The notes under the pieces were generated by a model, which ran no database searches, was not told the origin of the DNA, and saw only the letters and a list, made by a program, of their open reading frames with translations. Below, in pieces: positions 43,385 to 53,169 of a DNA stretch of 64,000 nucleotides (the stretch's first letter is position 1; the number at the start of each line of letters is the position of its first letter). Source of the DNA: Trichomonas vaginalis G3 (Eukaryota > Parabasalia > Trichomonadida > Trichomonadidae); contig NC_067206.1 in the NCBI RefSeq assembly GCF_026262505.1, forward strand, positions 29,155,896 to 29,219,895, in the 5' to 3' direction. A program made the position numbers and the translations under genes.

Positions 43385-45365
43385 TCGATGTCAAACCGTC
43401 AGTCATATTGTTAGTCAAAACGTCAGTTATATTCTCATTCATACACTCACTCAAACCGTCAGTCATATTGTCAGTCAAACTCTCAGTCATATTGTCACTC
43501 AAACTGTCAGCCAATTGTCAGCTAAACTCTAAGTCATATTCTAACTAAAGCCGTCACTCATATTGTCAGTCAAAACGTCAGTCATGTTGTCACTCAAACT
43601 GTCAGTCTTATTCTCACTAAAACCATCAGTCATACACTCTCTTAAACTATGAGTCATATTGTCACCCAAACTCTCAGTTATATTCTAAATAAAACCGTAA
43701 GTCATAGAGGCTGTCAAACCGTCAGTCATATTCTAACTAAAAAGCTAATTCATAGTGTGTGTCAAACCGTCAGTCATATTGTCACTCAAATTGTCAGTCT
43801 TATTCTAACTAAAAAGCTAATTCATAGTGTCTGTCAAACCGAAGTCATATTGTCACTCAAATTGTCAGTCATACACTCACTCAAATCAACAGTCATATTG
43901 TCACCCACACTCTCAGTCATATTCTAAATAAAACCGTAAGTCATAGAGGCTGTCAAACCGTCAGTCATATTGTCACTCAAACTGTCAGTCTTATTCTAAC
44001 TAAAAAGCTAATTCATAGTGTCTGTCAAACCGAAGTCATATTATCACTCAAATTGTCGGTCATACACTCACTCAAATCAATAGTCATATTGTCACCCAAA
44101 CTGTCAGTCTTATTCTCGCTAAAACCATCAGTCATACACTCTCTTAAACTATGAGTCATATTGTCACCCAAACTCTCAGTTATATTCTAAATAAAACCGT
44201 AAGTCATAGAGGCTGTCAAACCGTCAGTCATATTCTAACTAAAAAGCTAATTCATAGTGTCTGTCAAACCACAGTCATATTGTCACTCAAATTGTCAGTC
44301 ATACACTCACTCAAATCAGCAGTCATATTGTCGCTCACACTCTCAGTCATATTGTCAGTCAAACCGTCAGTCATATAGTCAGTCAAACTGTCAGTCTTAT
44401 TCTCACTAAAACCATCAGTCATACACTCTCTTAAACTATGAGTCATATTGTCATCCAAATTGTCAATCATACACTCATTCAAATCAACAGTCATATTGTC
44501 AGTCAAACCACAGTCATATTGTCAGTCAAACTATCAGTCATATTCTAACTAAAACCGTAAGTCATAGTGTGTGTCAAACCGAAGTCATATTGTCAGTCAA
44601 ACTATCAGTCTTATTCTAACTAGAAAGCTAATTCATAGTGTCTGTCAAACCGAAGTCATATTGTCAGTCAAACTGTCAGTCTTACTCTCAATAAAAAGCT
44701 AATTCATAGTGTCTGTCAAACCGAAGTCATATTGTCAGTCAAACTGTCAGTCTTATTCTCACTAAAACCATCAGTCATACACTCTCTTAAACTATGAGTC
44801 ATATTGTCACCCGAACTCTCAATCATACACTCACTCAAATCAACAGTCATATTGTCAGTCAAACTATCAGTCATATTCTAACTAAAACCGTAAGTCATAG
44901 TGTGTGTCAAACCGAAGTCATATTGTCAGTCAAACTATCAGTCTTATTCTAACTAGAAAGCTAATTCATAGTGTCTGTCAAACCGAAGTCATATTGTCAG
45001 TCAAACTGTCAGTCTTACTCTCAATAAAAAGCTAATTCATAGTGTCTGTCAAACCGAAGTCATATTGTCAGTCAAACTGTCAGTCTTATTCTAACTAAAA
45101 CCGTAAGTCATAGTGTGTGTCAAACCGTCAGTCATATTCTCAGTCATACTGTAGTTCATACTATCACCCAAACTGTTGTTTATACTGTCACTCAAACTCT
45201 AAGTCATATTGTCAGTCAAACTGTGAGTCATATTCTCTCTCAAACCTTGAGTTATACTGACAACCAAACCCTCATTCAAAATGTCACTCAAACTGTCAGT
45301 TATATTCCTAGACACATTCAAACTTTCAGACATATTGTCAGCCAGATACTCAGTTATAGAGTCAC
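43385..45365. repeat. 2-kb minisatellite with a 12/24-bp unit
   Basis: The array is built of GTCAGTCATATT and GTCAGTCAAACC-like 12-mers, alternating to give a 24-bp period. Larger blocks also recur, for example ACCATCAGTCATACACTCTC at about 43622, 44124, 44408 and 44767. Both strands have open stretches (minus: MTDGLTDN-type octapeptides; plus: QTVSHIVT-type). No start context, no flanking coding and many phase breaks are seen, so it is called as repeat. Confidence 0.9.
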
Positions 45366-46622
45366 TTTTTTGTCATTAATGAATTCAGTTATAGATTCAA
45401 ACATACATTCGGTCCAATATTGGATCATGCAGTTAATTCTACATTTTTTAACTTGTAAGTCATTATTTATGAAAATATTTAAAATAGTGTAATTGCACAA
45501 TGATGTGCAGTATTATCTTTAATATTAATATTGTAATATGCAATGTTATATTCTAATTTGAATGTTCCTTTTTAACCTCATGATTTCTTCTCACTGATCT
45601 GCCTTTTTATGCAGCATTTTGTATTTAATCTCTCTTATCCATTAGATTCTCTATGCTTTCCATCTTTCTAAACCAGATTCCATTGTTAATTCTTAAATTA
45701 ACACAAATCTTAAATTTCATATTAGTCATTGATCTGAAGTTATTGAAACATCTGACGTCTTTAGATTATCTTATCTAATATTAAAATGATTGATCTATTT
45801 ACATTTTTAAAATAGTCCTAAAAAGTCTCAATATTTATAAAAGCATAATAAAATTAAATTTTTTAATATCATTTTGTAAATTATTCGTTTACTTTATGGC
45901 ATAGTCTTGAAAAAGTATCAAAAAACATTATCTTAATGGTTTCTAAAGAGGTTAAGTAGCATACACACAGATATGCTAATGTGGTAAAAAGAGATTTATT
46001 GCAAAAAGTCCAAAATAGTATATTTATTATCAAGATTCGCGTGGAAACGTACGAGTTTGGGACGAATAACTAACATTCTTAAACATTTAGTAATACTCTG
46101 ATAAGTACAAGTCCTTAGATGCGACATATGGCTTCTTTTGTTCTAACTTACCAAATTCAAGAACTCAAGTTGGCAGTAACTCTGTACTAAACATACTCTA
46201 AGAGCTTGTCATTATTCCGTGTATGACAAATCATACTTTAATGTTTTACTCGTTGAACAAAGAATGCTTGATTTTGAAATCGAATGTTTTTGCTTAAATA
46301 GTTCCAGATTCTTGAACTCGGGACGGAATTAGAGGACACGTCTTTGCTGGTTAGTCGCGTGCTTGATGACAATATGCTACAATTATAATAAACGTACAAA
46401 AGGGACGAAAATTGAGAGCTTGTAACTTTCAACCTGATCTTAACTGTTTTATAATTTAGTGAATATTAGTGCAGAGGACACAATATACGATCAGTATTCC
46501 ATAATAAAGCAGAAATTAAGCTAAGATATTTCAGAATTTATCACCTGAATATCTATTAAATTTGTTATAGAAAAATAGCATTTTGGTTATCATTAGTAAT
46601 TCGATTAACAATCTAATGTTAT
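45366..46622. other. AT-rich spacer
   Basis: No gene is seen in about 1.25 kb. The stretch between 45500 and 46600 looks like unique, AT-rich sequence with no recognisable element end. Confidence 0.45.
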
Positions 46623-46694
46623 GGGTATGTGGCTCAGTGGTAGAGTGGAGCTTTCGCATAGCCCAGGCCGGGGGTTCGATTCCCTCCATATCCA
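46623..46694 (+). tRNA. tRNA-Ala(CGC)
   Basis: A 72-nt cloverleaf can be drawn. The acceptor stem is GGGTATG with CATATCC and discriminator A, the D arm starts TGGCTCAGTGGTAGAG, the anticodon loop is TTCGCAT (anticodon CGC) and the T arm is GGGGG-TTCGATT-CCCTC. The G3:T70 wobble pair that specifies alanine is present. A-box and B-box (GGTTCGATTCC) promoters are internal and a TTTTTT polymerase III stop follows at 46695. No intron. One A-C mismatch sits in the anticodon stem. Confidence 0.93.
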
Positions 46695-46787
46695 TTTTTT
46701 TAAAAAATTATAAGTTCGAAGAAATAAGGAAACAATTTAAAATTGTGGAAAAAAGGAAATTATTGAGATAATCTTATATGTTTTTAC

Positions 46788-48128
46788 TTACAATTCATCA
46801 TACTTTTGGTCATTATAAAACTTCATTAAGTTTTCAATATTGATTTCTTCGTTCATCAAAACGGGATCATTTCGACCCATTTTGAAATATGCAACTTTAG
46901 GTGCATCGCTTTCCGAAACATGCAGCCCACCTTCAACTGCGTTCTGTTCCACATCAATGAAACCAATTTTGCATTTCTTTCCTATCTTGTTTGCAAACGC
47001 AACATAGTAATCGAATAATCTTCGGCAAACTTGATTATCTTTCGCATAATACATGATTACATCTGAAATTGAAGTATTCAAGAATTCTTTATATGTAGTA
47101 CCAACAACTTTAGTTAGACTGCTACCAAAAGTTCTTGGTGCATATTCTGATTTATACGTTTTCGTAGCATTCTTCGAAATTACAGCTTCAATAAATTTTT
47201 CTGCTGTTACTTCCCATTTTTTAATTTCAAAGTACTGGTTCCGAATATCGTCTCCAATAAAATCTTCTGAATTAAAGAAGTAACCCCCGCTGATATTGAG
47301 AATGAGGATTCTTGCATTGTAAGTAAATGGTGGATAAAGGTGGGTGAATTGACCTATTTTTGTAATATCATCACCTTGAGCAAAAGAGTATTCGAACTGA
47401 TAATACTTTTCTGAAAGGTCTGCCATAAATTCTGTATGATTTCGATGTATATTTTCACGTAGAAGGAGAAAGATAAGTTTGCTACTATTTTTCATCTGAT
47501 CAAACGTCAAAAAATCAAATTTCGGTTTGAAAACATTGTTTATGCTTTCGTTTGAAGCATCAAAAGATATAATTTCGTCATCTATTTTATGATACACGCC
47601 ATATTGACCTTTATTTAAGCCGAAACTTTCGAGAACAATATCTGTGGCAAAAACGTAGCCACAAAATGATTTATATGATGTATGACTGAATGCCAAATCT
47701 ATAATCTTAGTAGAATCTGAAAGTGGTCCAACTATTGTAAAGTCGGTTTGGCCAAAATAACTTAATACTTCGTTTCTTGTTTTTAGTTCTGTAATATTTG
47801 ATTTTAATGCTAAATTCATACATGATAGCATAATTTGTTCGCCAAAAACAGGTGAATATGTAACAAGTAAGTTATTAAAAGAATAAAATTCGAGAGTTGG
47901 TAAACAATTGTCAAAAACTACAACGAATTTGATTGATGAATCAAAAAGAGATTGCGATTCCATGAAAGGTTGAAAAGATGCTGTATTATACTGCGAGCAT
48001 CTATAAACGACTACCATTTTGTTATCTGCACATAGTTTTTTAACTTCTTCGTCTTTCATTATAAGTACTTTTGGTATCTTAATATCATCTTCAATAATCT
48101 TAAGCGATAAGATGAGTAATGGAAACAT
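46788..48128 (-). CDS. ER-retained PDI-like thioredoxin-fold protein, degenerate active sites
   Basis: The 446-aa protein ends in KYDEL, an ER-retrieval signal of the KDEL type, and begins with a short hydrophobic stretch (MFPLLILSL) that may serve as a signal peptide. The C-terminal domain (about 345-440) is thioredoxin-like: SDVIMYYAKDNQVCRRL, then KCKIGFIDVEQN, then the APKVAYFK strand with the cis-Pro. The N-terminal region (20-110) looks like another such domain (MVVVYRCSQYN). Length and layout fit a four-domain protein disulfide isomerase. Neither site has a CxxC: the last has NQVC and the first CSQY, so it cannot act as a normal dithiol oxidase and may be a chaperone-like PDI. TCATT lies 31 bp upstream. 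Confidence 0.7.
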   Translation of the reverse strand: MFPLLILSLKIIEDDIKIPKVLIMKDEEVKKLCADNKMVVVYRCSQYNTASFQPFMESQSLFDSSIKFVVVFDNCLPTLEFYSFNNLLVTYSPVFGEQIMLSCMNLALKSNITELKTRNEVLSYFGQTDFTIVGPLSDSTKIIDLAFSHTSYKSFCGYVFATDIVLESFGLNKGQYGVYHKIDDEIISFDASNESINNVFKPKFDFLTFDQMKNSSKLIFLLLRENIHRNHTEFMADLSEKYYQFEYSFAQGDDITKIGQFTHLYPPFTYNARILILNISGGYFFNSEDFIGDDIRNQYFEIKKWEVTAEKFIEAVISKNATKTYKSEYAPRTFGSSLTKVVGTTYKEFLNTSISDVIMYYAKDNQVCRRLFDYYVAFANKIGKKCKIGFIDVEQNAVEGGLHVSESDAPKVAYFKMGRNDPVLMNEEINIENLMKFYNDQKYDEL

Positions 48129-48201
48129 TTTAGATTTCTACCGGAAATATAAAAAAAAATGAAGGGGGTATTTAGTTTAAAAATATAGTTATAAAAAATA
48201 T

Positions 48202-49515
48202 TTAGTTAGATGTACAAACATTAAAACATTTCTCTAAGAGTTCCGGAAGTGATTTGAAAGACTCCCCACTATCAATAAGGGTAAATGCGTTATTGGTGTC
48301 AATTGGAGAGAAAATGATATGTTTAAACTCTATTTTTCCCGTTGACGGAATGAGCTTGCAAAATGAAAAGGCATTAAGTGTTGAAGAAAGCTTGACAGCC
48401 CAAGTATGATAGGCAGACTGTTCAAGATATGTTTTAACCATTTCAGTTCCTGGGAAAAACCAACGACGAAATGAGCTGCATGAAGATCCTTGGGACTGTT
48501 GTGATATAAAGTTTGTTGCATCAATGTCAGTTAATTGATCAGAAAAATGTGAAACTTGGAGTAAATTTTGGAAAGAATTAGAAATCTGTCCAAATCGAAG
48601 GAAAAACTTGTAGTAAACAGGAAATGTTACTTGCCTATCTTGTTGAGTAAAACTGGAAACAGAATTTTCAAGGAGAAACTGTATATTAAGTTCAATACCT
48701 TCTTTTTCACTTGAAGATGATTTTTGCAGGTTGGAGTTATCATAATAATCAGCAGCAAGTTCTAATATTCGCTGATGGTCAACATTATCACCATAAGGAG
48801 ATATAACATGCCAATCTTTGATTGCTTGATCAAGATATGCCAATTTTTCTATATCTGTTGCCTTGATCTTTCTTTGAATTTCTTCAATATCACTTTTGAA
48901 ATTTTCTGCAATGGGATCCTCATGAATTTTCTCGGGTAGTGGTTGTACAGGAGATGATGTTGTTGGAGCAATCATATCAGAAACTGCAGATTCGTCATCT
49001 AATTTTTGTGGCTTTGGAAGCAAATCCATCTCATCTTCTGTTGTATTAATATTGAACAAGTTAGAGTAGTGGCGCCTCATTTTCCAGTCTTTTTCTGGAG
49101 AATCATTTCCAACAATGTTAAAACCATCGTTTCGCAAGTTTCTATTGATTGTATTTTTTTTCTTTTTACAAAATTCTGCTAGAAGGCCAGTGTTACACAT
49201 AAAATTCATGCTATCATGCCAGTAGAGTCCAAAGTGTTTGCCATCGGCTTGGTGAGTTCGTGAATAATTCAGCATCATCCAAATTTTATGTTTGAATAGT
49301 AATTTTTTATTAGATGTAATTCTTTTACGTAACTCTTCTAACGATAGTGAATATTCGGAATTTGAAGTACTTGAATTATTTATGCTTTGACCATAAGACA
49401 TTTGTCGAAGAGCATCCTCTGGAGTTGACCCGATATTAATTGGGGAATGCACAAACTCAGATCCGATATCTAAATTTTCATGATCAAGTTGATCACAATA
49501 TTCCCCATCTTCCAT
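48202..49515 (-). CDS. Initiator-binding-domain protein with SH2-like C-terminus
   Basis: The protein is 437 aa from the ATG at 49515. Residues 60-155 resemble the trichomonad initiator-binding winged helix (IBP39 family): KHFGLYWHD, a helix, KKKKNTINRNLRNDGF with the Asn/Arg recognition-helix pattern, and a WKMRRH block. In IBP39 this domain binds the core-promoter initiator. Residues 160-270 are an acidic Ser/Pro-rich linker. Residues 295-345 are helical. Residues 350-432 resemble an SH2 domain: RRWFFPGTEMVKTYL, then WAVKLSSTLNAFSF where SH2 has FLVRxS, then EFKHIIF and a final FKSLPELLEKC. K375 stands where the phosphotyrosine-binding Arg would be. It is probably a nuclear transcription factor. 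The IBD call is fairly firm; the SH2 call is by eye. Confidence 0.6.
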   Translation of the reverse strand: MEDGEYCDQLDHENLDIGSEFVHSPINIGSTPEDALRQMSYGQSINNSSTSNSEYSLSLEELRKRITSNKKLLFKHKIWMMLNYSRTHQADGKHFGLYWHDSMNFMCNTGLLAEFCKKKKNTINRNLRNDGFNIVGNDSPEKDWKMRRHYSNLFNINTTEDEMDLLPKPQKLDDESAVSDMIAPTTSSPVQPLPEKIHEDPIAENFKSDIEEIQRKIKATDIEKLAYLDQAIKDWHVISPYGDNVDHQRILELAADYYDNSNLQKSSSSEKEGIELNIQFLLENSVSSFTQQDRQVTFPVYYKFFLRFGQISNSFQNLLQVSHFSDQLTDIDATNFISQQSQGSSCSSFRRWFFPGTEMVKTYLEQSAYHTWAVKLSSTLNAFSFCKLIPSTGKIEFKHIIFSPIDTNNAFTLIDSGESFKSLPELLEKCFNVCTSN

Positions 49516-49680
49516 CAATCAACTGATAAAATAAAATATCCATAAAATAATTATTTATATAACATAAAAAGTATGAATATCTAATTTTTTTTTCTCTAAA
49601 GTGTAGAAATTGTAAATTCTGGTGTTCATTGAAGAACCATGTTATGATAGTACATTCGGAAAACGGATATTGGAGTAATA

Positions 49681-50355
49681 TCAGTTAAATAGAGTATCTG
49701 ATTGCCTTAAATCAAACTGAGATAAGTATTCTTTAAGCATGGTTATTGAGTATTTAGTAACAACAGATTTTGATTTTAATAAAATTTTGTCTAAGGGCAT
49801 AATCAAAGCATGGCTGGGAACTTCCTTTATAAATGCAGTAAAAACGAAAAGCTTTTGATCTGTAGGGCTTGGAAAGGTAGTTACGGTCTGATTTACAGAA
49901 CTTAAAGAATTGAATAAATTTATAATTCGAGTCTCGGGTAGTGTAACTTGTGTATGCTTTTTAAGAACAATCCTGGCATCATTTTCAGTAATATTCTTTT
50001 TGCAAATATTTTCTTGAGGAATAATTAAATCAACTTGTCCAACTGAAATATAGGGTTTTTCTTCTACTATAGCCATAAGTTGATCATTAACTTTTACCAG
50101 AGGGATAACTGCAATTTTATTCCCAATTAAATATAATATTCGAGGGATAGAATGATTCTTATACGTAGTAAGTGTACTTAACTTAATAAATATCGGGTCA
50201 TTATCAGTTTTATCGAAATTCACTTCATCAATTTGAATTTGCTGAACTTTAAAATCTGAATTCATTGATTGTAGCCAACCATTAAACAATACTGAGTTGA
50301 CCACTTTGTCCTTAAACAGTCCTGTTAATTCAAAGTTATATTGGCCATTGTTCAT
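49681..50355 (-). CDS. Possible Nudix-like protein, degenerate
   Basis: A 224-aa frame from the ATG at 50355 (MNNGQYNFELTG). An initiator-like TCATA lies 10-14 bases upstream (50365-50369), which favours this start over a longer hydrophobic extension to 50430. The middle reads like a Nudix hydrolase core: NKIAVIPLVKVNDQLMAIVEE, then VDLIIPQEN, then a helix ENDARIVLKKHTQVTLPE and KLFVFTAFIKEV. The GX5EX7REUXEEXGU signature is not preserved, so catalysis is doubtful. It is divergent from the saposin gene with 139 bp between them. It could equally be an unrelated protein. Confidence 0.45.
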   Translation of the reverse strand: MNNGQYNFELTGLFKDKVVNSVLFNGWLQSMNSDFKVQQIQIDEVNFDKTDNDPIFIKLSTLTTYKNHSIPRILYLIGNKIAVIPLVKVNDQLMAIVEEKPYISVGQVDLIIPQENICKKNITENDARIVLKKHTQVTLPETRIINLFNSLSSVNQTVTTFPSPTDQKLFVFTAFIKEVPSHALIMPLDKILLKSKSVVTKYSITMLKEYLSQFDLRQSDTLFN

Positions 50356-50364
50356 CGATAAAAA

Positions 50365-50487
50365 TATGACGAAAAAATTCATAATAATCGGCAATATATA
50401 AAATATTATTGAAATTTCATCCAAAAACAATGATATTAATTACTCTTATGTAACCTGGAAATTGAATCATGTGTTAATTTTTTCATA
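50365..50487. promoter_or_regulatory. Divergent promoter with two initiator-like TCATA motifs
   Basis: On the minus strand TCATA (50365-50369) precedes the Nudix-like ATG by 9 bases. On the plus strand TCATA (50483-50487) precedes the saposin ATG by 7 bases. Both fit the trichomonad initiator TCA(Y)(T/A) placed within about 20 bases of the start codon. The two genes share 139 bp of spacer. Confidence 0.55.
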
Positions 50488-50494
50488 ATTTGCG

Positions 50495-51619
50495 ATGTTT
50501 GCTTTGCTTTTTGCTGCAAGTGTCTCCAGAATGGCTCGCCGCCCGGCCATCATTCAGGAATCAATGTCAAATGGATTCTCATGTGATATTTGCACAATTC
50601 TTGTCGACAAGATTGAGGATTTACTTAAAGATCAAAAGACCGAGCAAGAAATAGCAGATGAGCTTTCTCAGTACTGCTCTATATTAGGTACGAAATACCA
50701 GTCAAACTGTGTGAAACTCGTTCAGCAATACTTACCACTTATAATGATTTACTTGGAGAAAGGTATAGAGCATGCACAAATATGTACTAAACTTGGATAT
50801 TGTGACTCCATGATCCAGGCCCGCAATGTACAAGTCACCGCATGCGACATGTGCACAAAAGTTGTTGGAACAATTGAAGAACTTCTTAAGAATAGTTATG
50901 CTGAAGCCGAGATTGCTGCATACATTGCACAACTTTGCGATACAATCCCATTCCCAGTTTCTACCCTCTGCCAGGTCATTGTTGAAAAGTACATTCCAAT
51001 CATCATCAAATGGCTCGAATCCGGAATGGAGCATGCCGATATTTGCACCAAGCTTGGCTTCTGTTCAACACAAGGAGTTACTGTTGTTAATGGAGGCGGC
51101 TGCGACATGTGCACAAAAGTTGTTGGAACAATTGAAGAACTTCTTAAGAATAGTTATGCTGAAGCCGAGATTGCTGCATACATTGCACAACTTTGCGATA
51201 CAATCCCATTCCCAGTTTCTACCCTCTGCCAGGTCATTGTTGAAAAGTACATTCCAATCATCATCAAATGGCTCGAATCCGGAATGGAGCATGCCGATAT
51301 TTGCACCAAGCTTGGTTTCTGTTCAAAATCTATTGTTGCCAAACCAGATAACGGTCTTACTTGCGATGTTTGCAAGAAGATTATTGCTCAAGTCAAAAGG
51401 TGTCTTGATGACCAAAAGGTCGAAAGTGAAATAAGAGAATACTTAGACTCTCTTTGTGAAACACTCCCAGTCCCATACAGTACACTTTGTAAGAGTGTTG
51501 TTGATGATCACCTTGTCGAAATAATAAAGTGCATTGAAGCAGGAATGGACCATCTTCAAATTTGTGCCAAGCTCGGATATTGTGCAACAAAATCTAAAGC
51601 AAGACGCCCAACAATATGA
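50495..51619 (+). CDS. Secreted four-domain saposin-like (SapB) protein
   Basis: The 374-aa protein starts with a short signal-like stretch (MFALLFAASVS). Four saposin B domains follow, starting near C30, C117, C203 and C290, each with six cysteines in the CxxC ... C ... C ... C ... C pattern (domain 1: 30, 33, 61, 72, 97, 103) and amphipathic helices. Such domains bind lipids and, in protists, form lysosomal or secreted pore-forming or lipid-transfer proteins. Domains 2 and 3 are almost the same in DNA sequence (50843-51070 and 51101-51328), differing at one silent site. The linkers differ. The C-terminus ends soon after the last domain. Processing into single domains, as in prosaposin, is possible. 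Confidence 0.85.
   Translation: MFALLFAASVSRMARRPAIIQESMSNGFSCDICTILVDKIEDLLKDQKTEQEIADELSQYCSILGTKYQSNCVKLVQQYLPLIMIYLEKGIEHAQICTKLGYCDSMIQARNVQVTACDMCTKVVGTIEELLKNSYAEAEIAAYIAQLCDTIPFPVSTLCQVIVEKYIPIIIKWLESGMEHADICTKLGFCSTQGVTVVNGGGCDMCTKVVGTIEELLKNSYAEAEIAAYIAQLCDTIPFPVSTLCQVIVEKYIPIIIKWLESGMEHADICTKLGFCSKSIVAKPDNGLTCDVCKKIIAQVKRCLDDQKVESEIREYLDSLCETLPVPYSTLCKSVVDDHLVEIIKCIEAGMDHLQICAKLGYCATKSKARRPTI
50843..51328 (+). repeat. Near-identical duplication of a saposin domain
   Basis: About 228 bp from TGCGACATGTGC recur 258 bp downstream with a single change (GGC to GGT). Domains 1 and 4 are far more diverged, so this is a recent duplication or gene conversion. Confidence 0.95.
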
Positions 51620-52097
51620 ATAAACACGCCATTCTAGCATTATAATTAGGAAAAATTTATTTCAAATTCTATACGAGGGAAATACTGAATGAAACAGTGC
51701 AAAAGTTCATAAACTTGTTAATTAATGACTCTTCTTGAAATGTAAATTTTCAAATCATCGAATTATCATAACTCCTCGTCAATATTTACTAATTTAGATC
51801 ATATCTGTGAACAATGTAATCCATTTGTTATAAAATTGCATCTTATTTGGTATGATATTTGTGATCAAAAATATATGTATAAAATAAACATATAACTCAT
51901 CATATCATATGCAGTTAAATAAATGTGCAATACTCATTCGGTTCTATGTCATTGTTGCAAATTTCAAAAAAAATTCAAAAAAAGAAAATGAATATCAATT
52001 TTTTAATTTTTCACATGAAAAAATAGATTATGAATATTTTTTGGAAAACAAACATGTTGTATTATTATCCAAACTTTGATGTTCAATCCTTTTGAAA
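51620..52097. other. AT-rich 3' spacer
   Basis: No gene is seen between the saposin gene and the edge of Maverick B. A-rich runs are frequent from 51965 on. Confidence 0.45.
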
Positions 52098-52155
52098 AAA
52101 AAGGGTAGTGGGGCTTCCAGGCGCGTTGCGCCCTCTAGCCCATAAGAAATTTTGC
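52098..52155. repeat. Terminal segment of Maverick B
   Basis: After an A run, GGGTAGTGGGGCTTCCAGG and the following GCGTTGCGCCCTCTAGCCCA mirror the terminal segment of element A at 6535-6592. It contains a GGCGC-GTT-GCGCC hairpin core. Just inside, GTGTCACTTTT-type motifs recur at 52239-52320. Confidence 0.75.
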
Positions 52156-52351
52156 CCAAGACCCAAGAGGAGGACCGAACCCCAGCCGACCAGCCGGTGA
52201 CAAAACCAAAACCGTTGTTATTTACATCATATTAATGGTGTCACTTTTTAAATGTCACTTTTGTGTCACTTTTCACAAATTATATATGTTTTCATGTTTT
52301 GTCACTTTTCTATCACTTTTCGGGTAAAAACAGTTTTATTATTATATATAA

Positions 52352-53169
52352 ATGAATTTTACAAAACCGCCGTTACCGTTCTTTGGAATTAAGAGTAGAT
52401 GTAAAGATATTATATTGAGAGAACTTAAGAAACTACCGAATGGTCTAACATTTGTAGATTTGTTCGGTGGAAGTTTCTATATATCCCATTTATGTCATAC
52501 CGTATTTCCTGACTCAAAGATTATATGCAATGACTTCGACAACTATATGAACCGTCTCAAACATATTCCAGACACAAACAATATATTGAAAGAGTTAAAA
52601 GAAAAGATACCTATAGGTAAGATGGAACGTATACATTAGATAGAGAAAAATATTGTGAGAGAGGTTTTGAAAAAAGCAGAATATATAGACTGGGATAGTA
52701 TATCTGCTAGACTATTATATAGTGGTTCTATAAGAGTTCATGACATTGAAACACTTATGTCAAACGTTTTATATCTTAACTATACAAATGTTTCAAAGAG
52801 GACATAGAAAAATATATTGAGGGTATAGAGTTTGTGAGATGTCATTGGACAGAGTTGTATGAAAAATATAAAGACAAGGAAAATGTTTTCTTTATAGTGG
52901 ACCCGCCGTTCTATAACACATGGGATTTTCAATACCAAGTAGACTGGACTTTGAGAGACTCTTTAGAAACTTTAGACGTTATACATAACCATCCATGCTT
53001 TTACTTTACATCCGATAAAAGTGGTTTGGAAACCGTTATGAGATGGTTAGAGGACATACATGACTATGAGTTTATATATGACAAGATAGAATATGAGAGA
53101 GGTCCTATAAACCGGAGAAAGTGTCACAATAAAGAAATTTTATTAGTAAGTAAATGTGGTTTGAAATAG
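52352..53169 (+). pseudogene. Maverick B DNA adenine methyltransferase-like gene, broken
   Basis: The 5' part opens with KPPLPFFGIKSRCKD, like the PFxxxGGK SAM-binding start of Dam-type enzymes, and continues with VDLFGGSF. The 3' part has VDPPFYNT, the DPPY catalytic motif. Such methyltransferases transfer a methyl group to adenine N6 and are carried by some virus-like elements. It is the first gene inside the left terminus. The gene is broken, with a few breaks. Confidence 0.7.

Noticed and set aside
46583-46771. 62-aa plus-strand frame
   Set aside because: It runs through the tRNA-Ala gene.
50356-50430. N-terminal hydrophobic extension of the Nudix-like gene (MFLDEISIIFYILP...)
   Set aside because: The initiator-like TCATA lies inside it, 9 bases before the next ATG, and the extension would eat into the divergent promoter.
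50732-51590. Frames overlapping the saposin gene on both strands, including 202 aa on the plus strand
   Set aside because: They duplicate with the saposin domain and lack any domain of their own; the six-cysteine saposin frame is plainly the real one.
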